Under the pieces are notes generated by a model that was not told where the DNA came from, ran no database searches, and worked only from the letters and a program-made list of their open reading frames with translations. DNA of 14,491 nt from Nitrospinota bacterium. GTDB lineage: Bacteria; Nitrospirota; Thermodesulfovibrionia; Thermodesulfovibrionales; UBA1546. Both the position numbers and the translations under genes were made by a program. How positions within the stretch are numbered: the stretch's first letter is position 1; every line of letters begins with the position of its first letter. This document shows positions 4,778-11,670 of this stretch, in pieces. The stretch lies in the NCBI GenBank assembly GCA_018896985.1, contig JAHILQ010000084.1:1-14491 (forward strand), written 5' to 3'.

Positions 4778-6826
4778 CTACGGGTCATAGCCGCCTGCGG
4801 GAGGTGACTGTGAGCCATGACAGACACCAGCTGGATAAGAACAATTGCTTTTACTATAATTAAATGGTCCTGAGGCCTTTGCAAATCCTGTTTGTTTAAG
4901 GCTATTGCCATTGTAATTGTATGGCGAAAGGTCGGTACTATATCCGATGAGCCTTGATCTCTTAGAGCCGTGAGGGACAGCGATATGGCATACAACGCAT
5001 GGAACATTACGATGCTTATACCCACATTGTCGGGAATGGACATTATTTTTCCAGCTACCCCAGCTACCATCGTATATTGGATGGCAGTTTTTACAGAAAA
5101 GGGCTGTATTACTCGCATCAGTTGTATTTAGAGTCCATAGTGAGCCGTCAGATTTTGTAGGCCAGTATCTACCTGTTCCCTTTAGCATATATTTATAAGT
5201 TGACCCATGCGGCCCTTTCGGGTCTCCTGATACCCCACCAGCCTCATTATCTGAACCGTGGCAGTCAGAGCAGTACATGGTCTGCTTGCCTACATTTGTT
5301 GCCCAGGGCGCTGACATCTGAGCCGCTGTCAATGGTTTGGGAGCATAACCTCCTGTCTTATCGTCTAATGTTACCACCACAGGATGGGCAGAGTAGTTGT
5401 TCGGATTAAACTCCATTGACTGGTCTGTTACTGTAGCACCCGATGCAGTTGTATATGTCGTGATTCCGTCACCGTCCCTCAATGCCCAGTATGAATGGCA
5501 CTTGAAGCATATCTGGTATTCATATGTTGAAGACTCTTGCGTGGTAAATGTAGTCGGGACTGTCCAAATTGCCGGCCATGTGGGTTTTACTCCTGTTACG
5601 CCTGTAAGGGCGCCGGATTTTGCCGTCTGGTTTGATGTGCTGTCAACGGTTGTCGGATACCAAGAGGCTGTCCCCACACGGGCAGGCGTATTATTTGCCC
5701 TGTGAGGGTTATGACAGTCAACACACTCCGCATGTCTTGAGTCCGACCACTGAAGACCCTTGAGAGCAGCCGTAGGATAGAGAACATCAAGATTTGTATG
5801 AACTCCCCAGATTGTTGTTGTCGGATGCTTGTATGTCCTCGTAATAACTGTCTGTATCCTGTTTGTTGTTGCTGTAGCGCTTGAGCCGTGGCAGGCTGTC
5901 TCGGTAGTCACGCTGGATGCGCCCTGAAAACATGTGGTCTCTTCAGCCTGTCTTAAAAGATAAGGCACTCCTTCGCCTTTGTGCGTCCTGTGGCAGTTCA
6001 TACATACAAGGGATGATATGGTGCTGGAACCAAATGTTGTTCCAACAGCACTACCAGAATAGGCCGTCCCACTGGACAGATGAATGCTTTCTGACCATCC
6101 TGTTTTAATATGACAGGCGCTGCATGTATTGCTTATTTTTGCTGCAAATGTTGCTCCGTCAGTGTCTCTTAAAAACTTTGTATTCTGAATATGGGGGTCA
6201 TGGCAGGATGAACACTCTACATAGCTACTCGTCCCTATGGCGTAAAGCTTCATATCCGTTGAGGTCGGACCCGATATGAGTTCTATAGTCCTTGAACCTG
6301 AGCCGAAAGCAATTGTTATTGCTGCATTATATACGATGCCAACAGGATGATGCTTTGTAAGGTTTGTGCCTATATAACCTGTTGCAGTTGTGGGCATCGT
6401 TGTAACACCAGACATTGCTATAAGACTGTTTCCAAGGATTGTCCCCCTTACCATATAAACAGCGCCCACTGCAACAGTTCCGTCATGACAGCTAAGACAG
6501 TGCCTTGAAAGTGTGCCTGCTGCAATCTGTCCCGGAGCTGTCGGCGCACCAAGCGCTGTAGGCACAGTATAACCAGCCCTTGTCAGATACTCACTGGTGT
6601 ACATCGTGTAGCCTGTAGCCGGCATGTCGTGGTTCCATAAAGGCCTGCCTGCCTGGGCATTATGGGGTATGTGGCAAAACACGCATATCTCTGTTTCTGA
6701 TGTAGCCTTTATTGTGCCTGCGCCACTGGTGGACATATTATGCAGCGTGTTTGCAATACCTGCGTAAGAAATACAGGTAAAGGTAAAGGCTATTGTAAAG
6801 ACAAGCAGTTGAACAAGGCGTTTCAT
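4778..6826 (-). CDS. Large multiheme c-type cytochrome with an OmcE-like N-terminal tetraheme module
   Basis: The ATG at 6826 has AGGGGG six bases upstream and begins a signal peptide (MKRLVQLLVFTIAFTFTC, cleaved after ISYA); the frame is open a further seven codons upstream. The 682-residue product has ten CXXCH heme sites: CVFCH, CLSCH, CSSCH, CSACH, CMNCH, CVDCH, CFKCH, CSDCH, CKNCH, CVVCH. The first four, with NTLHNMS, HHPVGI and SSCHDPH, match the two tetraheme cytochromes at 11671-13224. Two further CH motifs have wide spacing: CX12CH (5888-5932) and CX6CH (4817-4843). It is probably a periplasmic or surface electron carrier; the exact location cannot be told. It is the last gene of the conduit cluster and has its own promoter. 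Confidence 0.93.
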   Translation of the reverse strand: MKRLVQLLVFTIAFTFTCISYAGIANTLHNMSTSGAGTIKATSETEICVFCHIPHNAQAGRPLWNHDMPATGYTMYTSEYLTRAGYTVPTALGAPTAPGQIAAGTLSRHCLSCHDGTVAVGAVYMVRGTILGNSLIAMSGVTTMPTTATGYIGTNLTKHHPVGIVYNAAITIAFGSGSRTIELISGPTSTDMKLYAIGTSSYVECSSCHDPHIQNTKFLRDTDGATFAAKISNTCSACHIKTGWSESIHLSSGTAYSGSAVGTTFGSSTISSLVCMNCHRTHKGEGVPYLLRQAEETTCFQGASSVTTETACHGSSATATTNRIQTVITRTYKHPTTTIWGVHTNLDVLYPTAALKGLQWSDSRHAECVDCHNPHRANNTPARVGTASWYPTTVDSTSNQTAKSGALTGVTGVKPTWPAIWTVPTTFTTQESSTYEYQICFKCHSYWALRDGDGITTYTTASGATVTDQSMEFNPNNYSAHPVVVTLDDKTGGYAPKPLTAAQMSAPWATNVGKQTMYCSDCHGSDNEAGGVSGDPKGPHGSTYKYMLKGTGRYWPTKSDGSLWTLNTTDASNTALFCKNCHPIYDGSWGSWKNNVHSRQCGYKHRNVPCVVCHIAVPHGSKRSRLIGYSTDLSPYNYNGNSLKQTGFAKASGPFNYSKSNCSYPAGVCHGSQSPPAGGYDP

Positions 6827-6850
6827 ACACACCCCCTGTTTAATCAATAT

Positions 6851-6879
6851 ATTATATTATATTATATCTCTCCTGTCAA
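6851..6879 (-). promoter_or_regulatory. Consensus sigma-70 promoter of the large cytochrome
   Basis: TTGACA (6879-6874) is followed after exactly 17 bases by TATAAT (6856-6851), a perfect match to both consensus boxes. The spacer and -10 contain overlapping TATAAT units with a five-base period, so alternative -10 boxes at shifted spacing exist. The ATG lies about 25 bases past the -10. Confidence 0.8.
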
Positions 6880-6913
6880 TATCTGCTCAGCAAATTTCGT
6901 GCCATGTTTTAAA

Positions 6914-6950
6914 AGTTCATAGTTCACGGTTCACAGTTCACTGTGAACTC
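6914..6950. repeat. GTTCACA heptamer repeat
   Basis: About four imperfect seven-base units (GTTCATA, GTTCACG, GTTCACA, GTTCACT) end in an inverted GTGAAC. The stop codon and last codons (SSQ) of the NHL-repeat gene lie inside. Related units occur at 9754-9776 and about 3124-3137. Confidence 0.6.
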
Positions 6951-8008
6951 TTAATATACCTGAACACCTGCACCCTCATATTATACGAGTCCGCTACATA
7001 TATTTTATCATCACTGGAAATGCTGATGCCAGCAGGGATGGAAAACTCACCGCTTCTCGTTCCCTGCCTGCCGAATGTCATAAGCGCCTGTCCTGACTTA
7101 TCAAATACCTGCACTGCCTCAAAGAGAGTGTCTGTAAGATAGACATGGCCTTCGCTGTCAAGGGCAATTCCCCTCGGATTAGCCATCTCGCCGGCGCTGT
7201 TGCCATGCCTGCCGAATTTGCCGACAAATTTCCCCTGTTTATCAATTATCTGGACTCTTATATTCATTGTATCGGCAATGTATAAATTCCCATCCCTTCC
7301 AAGGGCAATAAAGGTCGGACGGTTAAACTGAACATTGCCATCGCCATACTCTCCGATGGTTTTTATATACTTGCCATCCATGCTGTAAACAAGTATCTTA
7401 CTGGCAAGGGTATCCACCACATAAAGGGTTCCCGATGCCTTATCAATGGCAACTCCTGTTGGTCTCTGCATCATGTTATCCGTGCCTATCTCCCGCAGGA
7501 ATTTTCCTTCTTTATTAAAAACATATACCCTTCTCATTACCGAGTCAGACACATATATATTCCCTTCTTTGTCTGTTGCCGCGTCTATGGGGGAAGTAAG
7601 CCGTTGATTCTTGTTTATCCCTTCAATAACGAAATACTTTTTATTCTTTGGGTCAAAGACATGGACGGACTGGTCGGCAGTATCTGTAACATACACTCTG
7701 CCGTTGTCGTCGGCAAAAACACCGAAGGGCTTTATCACTCCTTCCCTTGTCTCACCCGCGATAAATTCCCATAAGCGGCGGAAAAAACCCTTTTTAATCT
7801 CGAAGTCATCAGGCGTTGTGATGGAATATAAGAACTCTATCTTAGGCTCCCATGGCGGAGGAGGCCAGACTATATGCTCCTTTTTCTGCTCAACCTTTGG
7901 CTCAACCTTCGGCCCCATGGCAAAGGAATAGGTTAAGGTAAAGATAAATATTAAGACAAGAGTAGAGACATAAGCTGTAGTTTTCTGAAACAATCCTTTC
8001 ATTTCCAT
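6938..8008 (-). CDS. Exported NHL-repeat six-bladed beta-propeller protein
   Basis: The product has 356 residues with an N-terminal hydrophobic signal (about 14-30, ending TYSFA) and then a proline-rich segment IVWPPPPWEPKIEF. Six NHL blades follow, each with the pattern hYVhDT/S...hhVF: VYVTDTADQSVHVFD, IYVSDSVMRRVYVFN, LYVVDTLASKILVYS, LYIADTMNIRVQIID, VYLTDTLFEAVQVFD, IYVADSYNMRVQVF. Such propellers are protein-binding scaffolds and recur beside multiheme cytochromes. It is a paralogue of the lipoprotein at 9799-10839, and the beta-barrel gene lies between them. GGAGG stands nine bases before the ATG. The last codons come from a heptamer repeat. The cellular site is probably the periplasm or outer membrane. 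Confidence 0.88.
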   Translation of the reverse strand: MEMKGLFQKTTAYVSTLVLIFIFTLTYSFAMGPKVEPKVEQKKEHIVWPPPPWEPKIEFLYSITTPDDFEIKKGFFRRLWEFIAGETREGVIKPFGVFADDNGRVYVTDTADQSVHVFDPKNKKYFVIEGINKNQRLTSPIDAATDKEGNIYVSDSVMRRVYVFNKEGKFLREIGTDNMMQRPTGVAIDKASGTLYVVDTLASKILVYSMDGKYIKTIGEYGDGNVQFNRPTFIALGRDGNLYIADTMNIRVQIIDKQGKFVGKFGRHGNSAGEMANPRGIALDSEGHVYLTDTLFEAVQVFDKSGQALMTFGRQGTRSGEFSIPAGISISSDDKIYVADSYNMRVQVFRYIKSSQ

Positions 8009-8073
8009 TCTAAATTTCCTCCATCTGCTATTTTCACTGTTCTTTTCATCTTTACCTTGACCTCGACCTGTTG

Positions 8074-9759
8074 TTAAAAAGGTCTTGATACCTGAAAGAA
8101 TATTGTTGACCTTGTCTTGGTTCCAGTCGGTCCCTTCTCATTCCACATACCATTTCTGAGACTCATTCTAATAGCTCTTAATCTATATTCTACACCTAAA
8201 GAGCCAATGAGTGTTTGGGTTTTGCTGATGCTTTCTTTATAAAGATTCAGCCCTGCATTTAATGAGAGATTTCTCCTTAGGCTATAACGACCTGTCAGTG
8301 TGGCGTAACGAAATGTCCTTTGAGTGGTTCCTGACTCAAAGATTGTGCCGACTTTTGCGTCAAGGCTTCCTCTAAATCCTAATTGCATAAAGTATCCAAG
8401 GGAATTATCGGAGGTGAGACGCTTTGTCTTTGACTCGAATGATGCGCCTTCTGTTTCGTCGCCGATTGTTTCTTCTTCTGAGAAATTAAGAAGACTCTGT
8501 AAAGTCAGGTTCTGTATGAAACGACTTGTAAGGCCGCCATTAAATGCGTATCTTGCGGTCTTTCCTTTCAGGGATGAACGGTAAATATAGTAGGAGCCTC
8601 CGCCGTTTATTTCTGATTTGATATCCTCAAAGAATTTGGAAACCCTTCCGCCAATAGAATAGGACATAGAATTTCTATTCTTTGATGTCTCAAACTGCTG
8701 TGCCGTGACGTTTATAGATGTGTCTGCAGAAACAGTAACCCCCCCCGGCATTTGTTTTGTAAAAACAAGTCCGGGTGTCAGGGATTCTGTAGAGTCATTG
8801 CCGAAATCGCCTGCGCTTTTGTAGAGCATGAGGCTCTGATTTGTTGTTAGATAAGGGCTGATTTTATATGTAGCATTGCCGAAAAGGGACACAAAGTTAC
8901 CGATTTTCTCCGTTTGTTTTATGCGGTTTGCATATAAGGTAAGATTGGAATTAAAGTCTGATGACGGCACGTACGTAAAATTCATATTCAATGTCGTAGT
9001 CGTGAATTCGTAAAAACTGTTGTCATTGTAATTGATGTTCATATTGAATCTTGTGTCTTTGCCAGGCTTCAGACCGAAGGAGACCCTTGCATCATTAATC
9101 GCCTCAAACTCGTTTTTAATTTTTTCTAAGTTATGCCTGTATGTGTAACTTGCATCTATAAAATTTTCGTCCTTTCTTTTGTCAACACCAAACATAAAAC
9201 TCCTGTTCCTCTGGTCTGTCCCCTCTGTCCGCCCTGTTGTTTTCGTATCATCCTCGCGCATGTCATACCTCAGATTTATGCCCTTGCCCAGAAAGGCATT
9301 TCCGAAAAGACCGTATCTGTCGCTGGTCTGTCTGGTCTGAAAGGTCTGTGTTGGCTGCATTGTCCATGTGGGCAGTTCAAACCTTTCTTTATATATTGTG
9401 AACGGATATTTTGTGCCCTGAATAAAATCCAATTTGAGATTGTAATCACGGCTCTTTGCAGTTGTATCTGTCCTGCCGGCGCTGGATTCATCTGTCTTGG
9501 AATCCTCCTTTCTGAATGTTCCCCCAATGTTATACATCAAAAGCCTCGGACTATAAACAAATCCCTGATATCGTAATTTATAATCCTGAGTAAATGAGCC
9601 CTTTTCAGTCTCAGAATCAATGTCTTTAATTTTATCCTTCTGGTAAGTGAGTTCAATCAAGCCCGAAAACCTCCCTGTCTTTTGCGCAAATGATATAACG
9701 GGAAATACAAGGGCGACAAACGAGATTACCGCACAAATCCATACCCATTTTAAGTTCAT
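8074..9759 (-). CDS. Outer-membrane beta-barrel protein, probable electron-conduit porin
   Basis: The 561-residue product begins with a signal peptide (MNLKWVWICAVISFVALV, cleaved after ISFA) and ends FFQVSRPF, with the C-terminal phenylalanine typical of BAM-assembled barrels. The body is a run of alternating amphipathic strands with acidic or glycine-rich turns and no heme motif. The only cysteine is in the signal peptide. I cannot assign it to MtrB/PioB or another named porin by motif, but its position between two NHL-repeat genes and among multiheme cytochromes supports a conduit or secretion barrel. The start lies in a heptamer repeat with ATGs at 9773, 9766 and 9759, each in a different frame; only 9759 opens this gene. 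The nearest Shine-Dalgarno-like GAAGG is some 20 bases upstream. Confidence 0.82.
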   Translation of the reverse strand: MNLKWVWICAVISFVALVFPVISFAQKTGRFSGLIELTYQKDKIKDIDSETEKGSFTQDYKLRYQGFVYSPRLLMYNIGGTFRKEDSKTDESSAGRTDTTAKSRDYNLKLDFIQGTKYPFTIYKERFELPTWTMQPTQTFQTRQTSDRYGLFGNAFLGKGINLRYDMREDDTKTTGRTEGTDQRNRSFMFGVDKRKDENFIDASYTYRHNLEKIKNEFEAINDARVSFGLKPGKDTRFNMNINYNDNSFYEFTTTTLNMNFTYVPSSDFNSNLTLYANRIKQTEKIGNFVSLFGNATYKISPYLTTNQSLMLYKSAGDFGNDSTESLTPGLVFTKQMPGGVTVSADTSINVTAQQFETSKNRNSMSYSIGGRVSKFFEDIKSEINGGGSYYIYRSSLKGKTARYAFNGGLTSRFIQNLTLQSLLNFSEEETIGDETEGASFESKTKRLTSDNSLGYFMQLGFRGSLDAKVGTIFESGTTQRTFRYATLTGRYSLRRNLSLNAGLNLYKESISKTQTLIGSLGVEYRLRAIRMSLRNGMWNEKGPTGTKTRSTIFFQVSRPF

Positions 9760-9776
9760 AGTTCATGGTTCATGGT
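9754..9776. repeat. Heptamer repeat carrying staggered start codons
   Basis: Three seven-base units of the type ATGAACC/ATGAACT (minus strand) lie across the beta-barrel start. Because seven is not a multiple of three, the three ATGs fall in the three reading frames. Confidence 0.65.
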
Positions 9777-9798
9777 CTGCCTTCACCTTTTCCTGTCT

Positions 9799-10839
9799 TT
9801 ATTTCAGCAGATATTCCTTATATTTTTCAGGGTTTTCCTTTTTCCACTTCTCGCTCAGATACTGGAATACCTGCACCCTGCGGTTATAGGAATCCACAAT
9901 ATATACCCTGTCTTTTTCATCCACATATACGCCTGCCGGAAGCCAGAAATATCCTGGTTCATGCCCGGGTCCTCCTATGAAGAGAAGGAGTTGACCCTTG
10001 TCATCGAATATCTGAAGGTTATCAAATGCAGCATCAGCCACATAAATATGCCCTTCACTGTCTATACCTATGCCCTTTGGCCTCGTAAAAGTGCCGGGCG
10101 CATCACCGATCTGTCCAAACTTCTTTATGAATTTTCCGTCCTTATCAAATACTTGAACCCTGAAGTTCTGTGTATCAACTATATAGACATCTCCGTTCCT
10201 TCTATCAACGACTGCATTGGACGGAAAATTAAATTCTCCGTCCTGATCACCCCTTTTCCCGAATGTAAACAACGGCTCGCCCTTTGTTGAATACACATGC
10301 ACCATATGGCCGTAGCTGTCAACTATATATAATCTTCCGAGCGCATTATTTACAGCAAGACCTGCGGGGTTTTTAAATTCATCCTTCTTCCCGAGGGCTA
10401 TCTTCAGGTCTCCGTTTGCATCATAACCGAAAACCCTTTTCTGTTTTGCATCTGACACAAAAACTGTACCGTCAGCAGAAACGGCCACACCGATAGGAAG
10501 GGCAAGCTTTCCCATCTCCTTATATCCCATAAAGGTTACTTTCCGCTCTTTAAGGTCAAAGACAACAACAACAGCGCTCCGGGTATCCGTAACGTACATC
10601 TTATCGCTATAGGCAGTAACACCATAAGGCTTCATAAGGTCGGCGCTGAACGTTGTTTCGCCAAGAACAAACTCAAGAAATCCCTTTTTCTTAAAATTGC
10701 TTTCCCCCATATAGCTGTCCAGATAGACCAATCTCGGCTCCTCAGGGGGAGGAGGATAAATGAGCTTGACCATTGGCGCAGGCGCCGCACAGCCGTAAAT
10801 AACAGCCATTGCAAAAATTAGTAATCCATGTCTAATCAT
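9799..10839 (-). CDS. NHL-repeat six-bladed beta-propeller lipoprotein
   Basis: This is a 346-residue paralogue of the protein at 6938-8008. The signal MIRHGLLIFAMAVIYGC ends in a lipobox with Cys17, so it is probably lipid-anchored. A proline-rich YPPPPEEPRLVYL segment follows, then six NHL blades (MYVTDTRSAVVVVFD, VFVSDAKQKRVFGYD, LYIVDSYGHMVHVYS, VYIVDTQNFRVQVFD, IYVADAAFDNLQIFD, VYIVDSYNRRVQVF), and a lysine/glutamate-rich tail. GGGAG lies four bases before the ATG. The first eight bases overlap the end of the ParE-like toxin gene, so the two are probably on one transcript and translationally coupled. The beta-barrel gene starts 39 bases downstream. The role is likely assembly of, or docking to, the cytochrome conduit; the ligand is unknown. 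Confidence 0.88.
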   Translation of the reverse strand: MIRHGLLIFAMAVIYGCAAPAPMVKLIYPPPPEEPRLVYLDSYMGESNFKKKGFLEFVLGETTFSADLMKPYGVTAYSDKMYVTDTRSAVVVVFDLKERKVTFMGYKEMGKLALPIGVAVSADGTVFVSDAKQKRVFGYDANGDLKIALGKKDEFKNPAGLAVNNALGRLYIVDSYGHMVHVYSTKGEPLFTFGKRGDQDGEFNFPSNAVVDRRNGDVYIVDTQNFRVQVFDKDGKFIKKFGQIGDAPGTFTRPKGIGIDSEGHIYVADAAFDNLQIFDDKGQLLLFIGGPGHEPGYFWLPAGVYVDEKDRVYIVDSYNRRVQVFQYLSEKWKKENPEKYKEYLLK

Positions 10840-11131
10840 ACATCTCCCTTTTTCTTATCCATGCCGGGCTCCGACGGCAATCCAGAATTGCATATACAAG
10901 CGCTGTATCATTTTCAAGACGATAGTAAATAGCAAAAGGAAATCGTTTTGATAGCGCTCGATGGTATTTTTTAAAATATATGGGATGAATTCCACCATAA
11001 ACTGCCAATGAATCAATATCTGAAAAAAGTGTGTCTAAAAAATATGCGCCAAGCCCTTCCGTTTGTTTTTCGTAGAACCGATAACCATCAATCAAATCTT
11101 GGCTTGCAGATGTAAGTATTTTTATTTTCAT
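10832..11131 (-). CDS. RelE/ParE family toxin
   Basis: The 99-residue product has the ParE-type layout: a start with KILTSASQDLIDGYRFYEKQ, a long helix pair, YFKKYHRALSKRFPFAIYYR and the terminal LDCRRSPAWIRKR. ParE members usually act on gyrase and RelE members on ribosome-bound mRNA; the sequence does not settle which applies, though this branch is usually annotated ParE. It overlaps the antitoxin gene by four bases (ATGA) and the following NHL lipoprotein gene by eight. The frame appears intact and of full length. Confidence 0.87.
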   Translation of the reverse strand: MKIKILTSASQDLIDGYRFYEKQTEGLGAYFLDTLFSDIDSLAVYGGIHPIYFKKYHRALSKRFPFAIYYRLENDTALVYAILDCRRSPAWIRKREMYD

Positions 11132-11346
11132 GCTATGGAATCTTGTATGCTTTTCTTAGCGCTATTCCAATCCACAAATTCATCCTCTCCATTGTTAATT
11201 CCGTTTTCTCTATCATTTAAAACTTTCTCGTGCCAAGGTGGAGCTGATATGCTATCAGCTTTTTTACATAAATCATCCCAAATAATTTCCATAGTTTGAA
11301 TTTTCTCTTCAGTCGACATTTTCTCTAAAAATAAAGCAGCTCCCAT
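11128..11346 (-). CDS. Addiction-module antitoxin
   Basis: This 72-residue acidic protein fits the addiction module component family found before ParE/RelE toxins. It has a helix MSTEEKIQTMEIIWDDLCKK, the segment PPWHEKVLNDRE, an acidic GEDEFVDW and a final helix. AAGGAGG lies six bases before the ATG at 11346. Its stop overlaps the toxin ATG. It probably neutralises the toxin at 10832-11131 and represses their shared promoter. Since the conduit genes follow without a terminator, that repression could extend to them. Confidence 0.85.
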   Translation of the reverse strand: MGAALFLEKMSTEEKIQTMEIIWDDLCKKADSISAPPWHEKVLNDRENGINNGEDEFVDWNSAKKSIQDSIA

Positions 11347-11364
11347 TTTTTTCCTCCTTTATTG

Positions 11365-11490
11365 TCAGTTTATTTGTACAAGATAGCAGACATGGCAGCC
11401 CGCTTGCCATGTTTTTTTGCTCATATCAGCAACCATCTCAAGCAGATGCATCTTAATCTCTTTGTCAAGATATATAGTTGTCTTTTCCAT
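11365..11490 (-). pseudogene. Ribbon-helix-helix antitoxin remnant
   Basis: The ATG at 11490 opens MEKTTIYLDKEIKMHLLEMV, the beta-strand and first helix of a ribbon-helix-helix repressor. After SKKT the frame goes off-pattern (WQAGCHVCYLVQIN) and stops at 11365. In the neighbouring frame the same bases read RAAMSAILYK and a stop, close to the expected helix (compare the AAMSEIL type), so I infer a frameshift plus loss of the C-terminal part. A perfect 8-bp hairpin (ACATGGCA/TGCCATGT, 11390-11412) sits where the frame changes. A promoter lies about 40-70 bases upstream and may now serve the antitoxin/toxin pair. Confidence 0.6.
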
Positions 11491-11528
11491 ATCCGTAGCA
11501 AAATCTTACCATATATAAATTGAGAAAT

Positions 11529-11558
11529 AGTATCCTATTTATTCCCTTCCTTTGTCAA
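11529..11558 (-). promoter_or_regulatory. Candidate promoter of the toxin-antitoxin and conduit operon
   Basis: TTGACA (11558-11553) is followed after 18 bases by GATACT (11534-11529), a moderate -10. It would transcribe the ribbon-helix-helix remnant, the antitoxin/toxin pair and, without an obvious terminator, the NHL lipoprotein and beta-barrel genes. Confidence 0.45.
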
Positions 11559-11601
11559 TAGCCTGCTGTTTAAAGGCAACTAATTTCAAAGGCTCTCAGG
11601 G

Positions 11602-11630
11602 CAAAAAAAAGGGGAGAGTTTTTCTCCCCC
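11602..11630 (-). terminator. Intrinsic terminator after tetraheme cytochrome 2
   Basis: On the minus strand GGGGAGA (11629-11623) pairs with TCTCCCC (11617-11611) over a five-base loop and is followed by eight T residues (11610-11603). It lies about 40 bases after the cytochrome stop. Confidence 0.88.
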
Positions 11631-11670
11631 CTTCTTAGTGAACCCCGCTGGTAACGGGTTGAATGTTGCC

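Noticed and set aside
5397..5705. Plus-strand open frame of 102 codons inside the large cytochrome
   Set aside because: The opposite strand carries spaced CXXCH motifs in one continuous frame.
7611..7931. Plus-strand open frame of 106 codons
   Set aside because: It is antisense to the NHL-repeat gene, with no ribosome binding site and no family resemblance.
9133..9576. Plus-strand open frame of 147 codons rich in cysteine
   Set aside because: It is antisense to the beta-barrel gene; the cysteines arise from antisense reading and form no motif.
9772..10290. Plus-strand open frame of 172 codons
   Set aside because: It lies antisense to the NHL lipoprotein, has no ribosome binding site or recognisable domain, and the minus-strand frame shows clear NHL blades.
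11390..11418. Plus-strand intrinsic terminator (hairpin ACATGGCA/TGCCATGT with seven T residues)
   Set aside because: No plus-strand gene precedes it and it lies inside the ribbon-helix-helix remnant; it may be chance or the cause of the frameshift.
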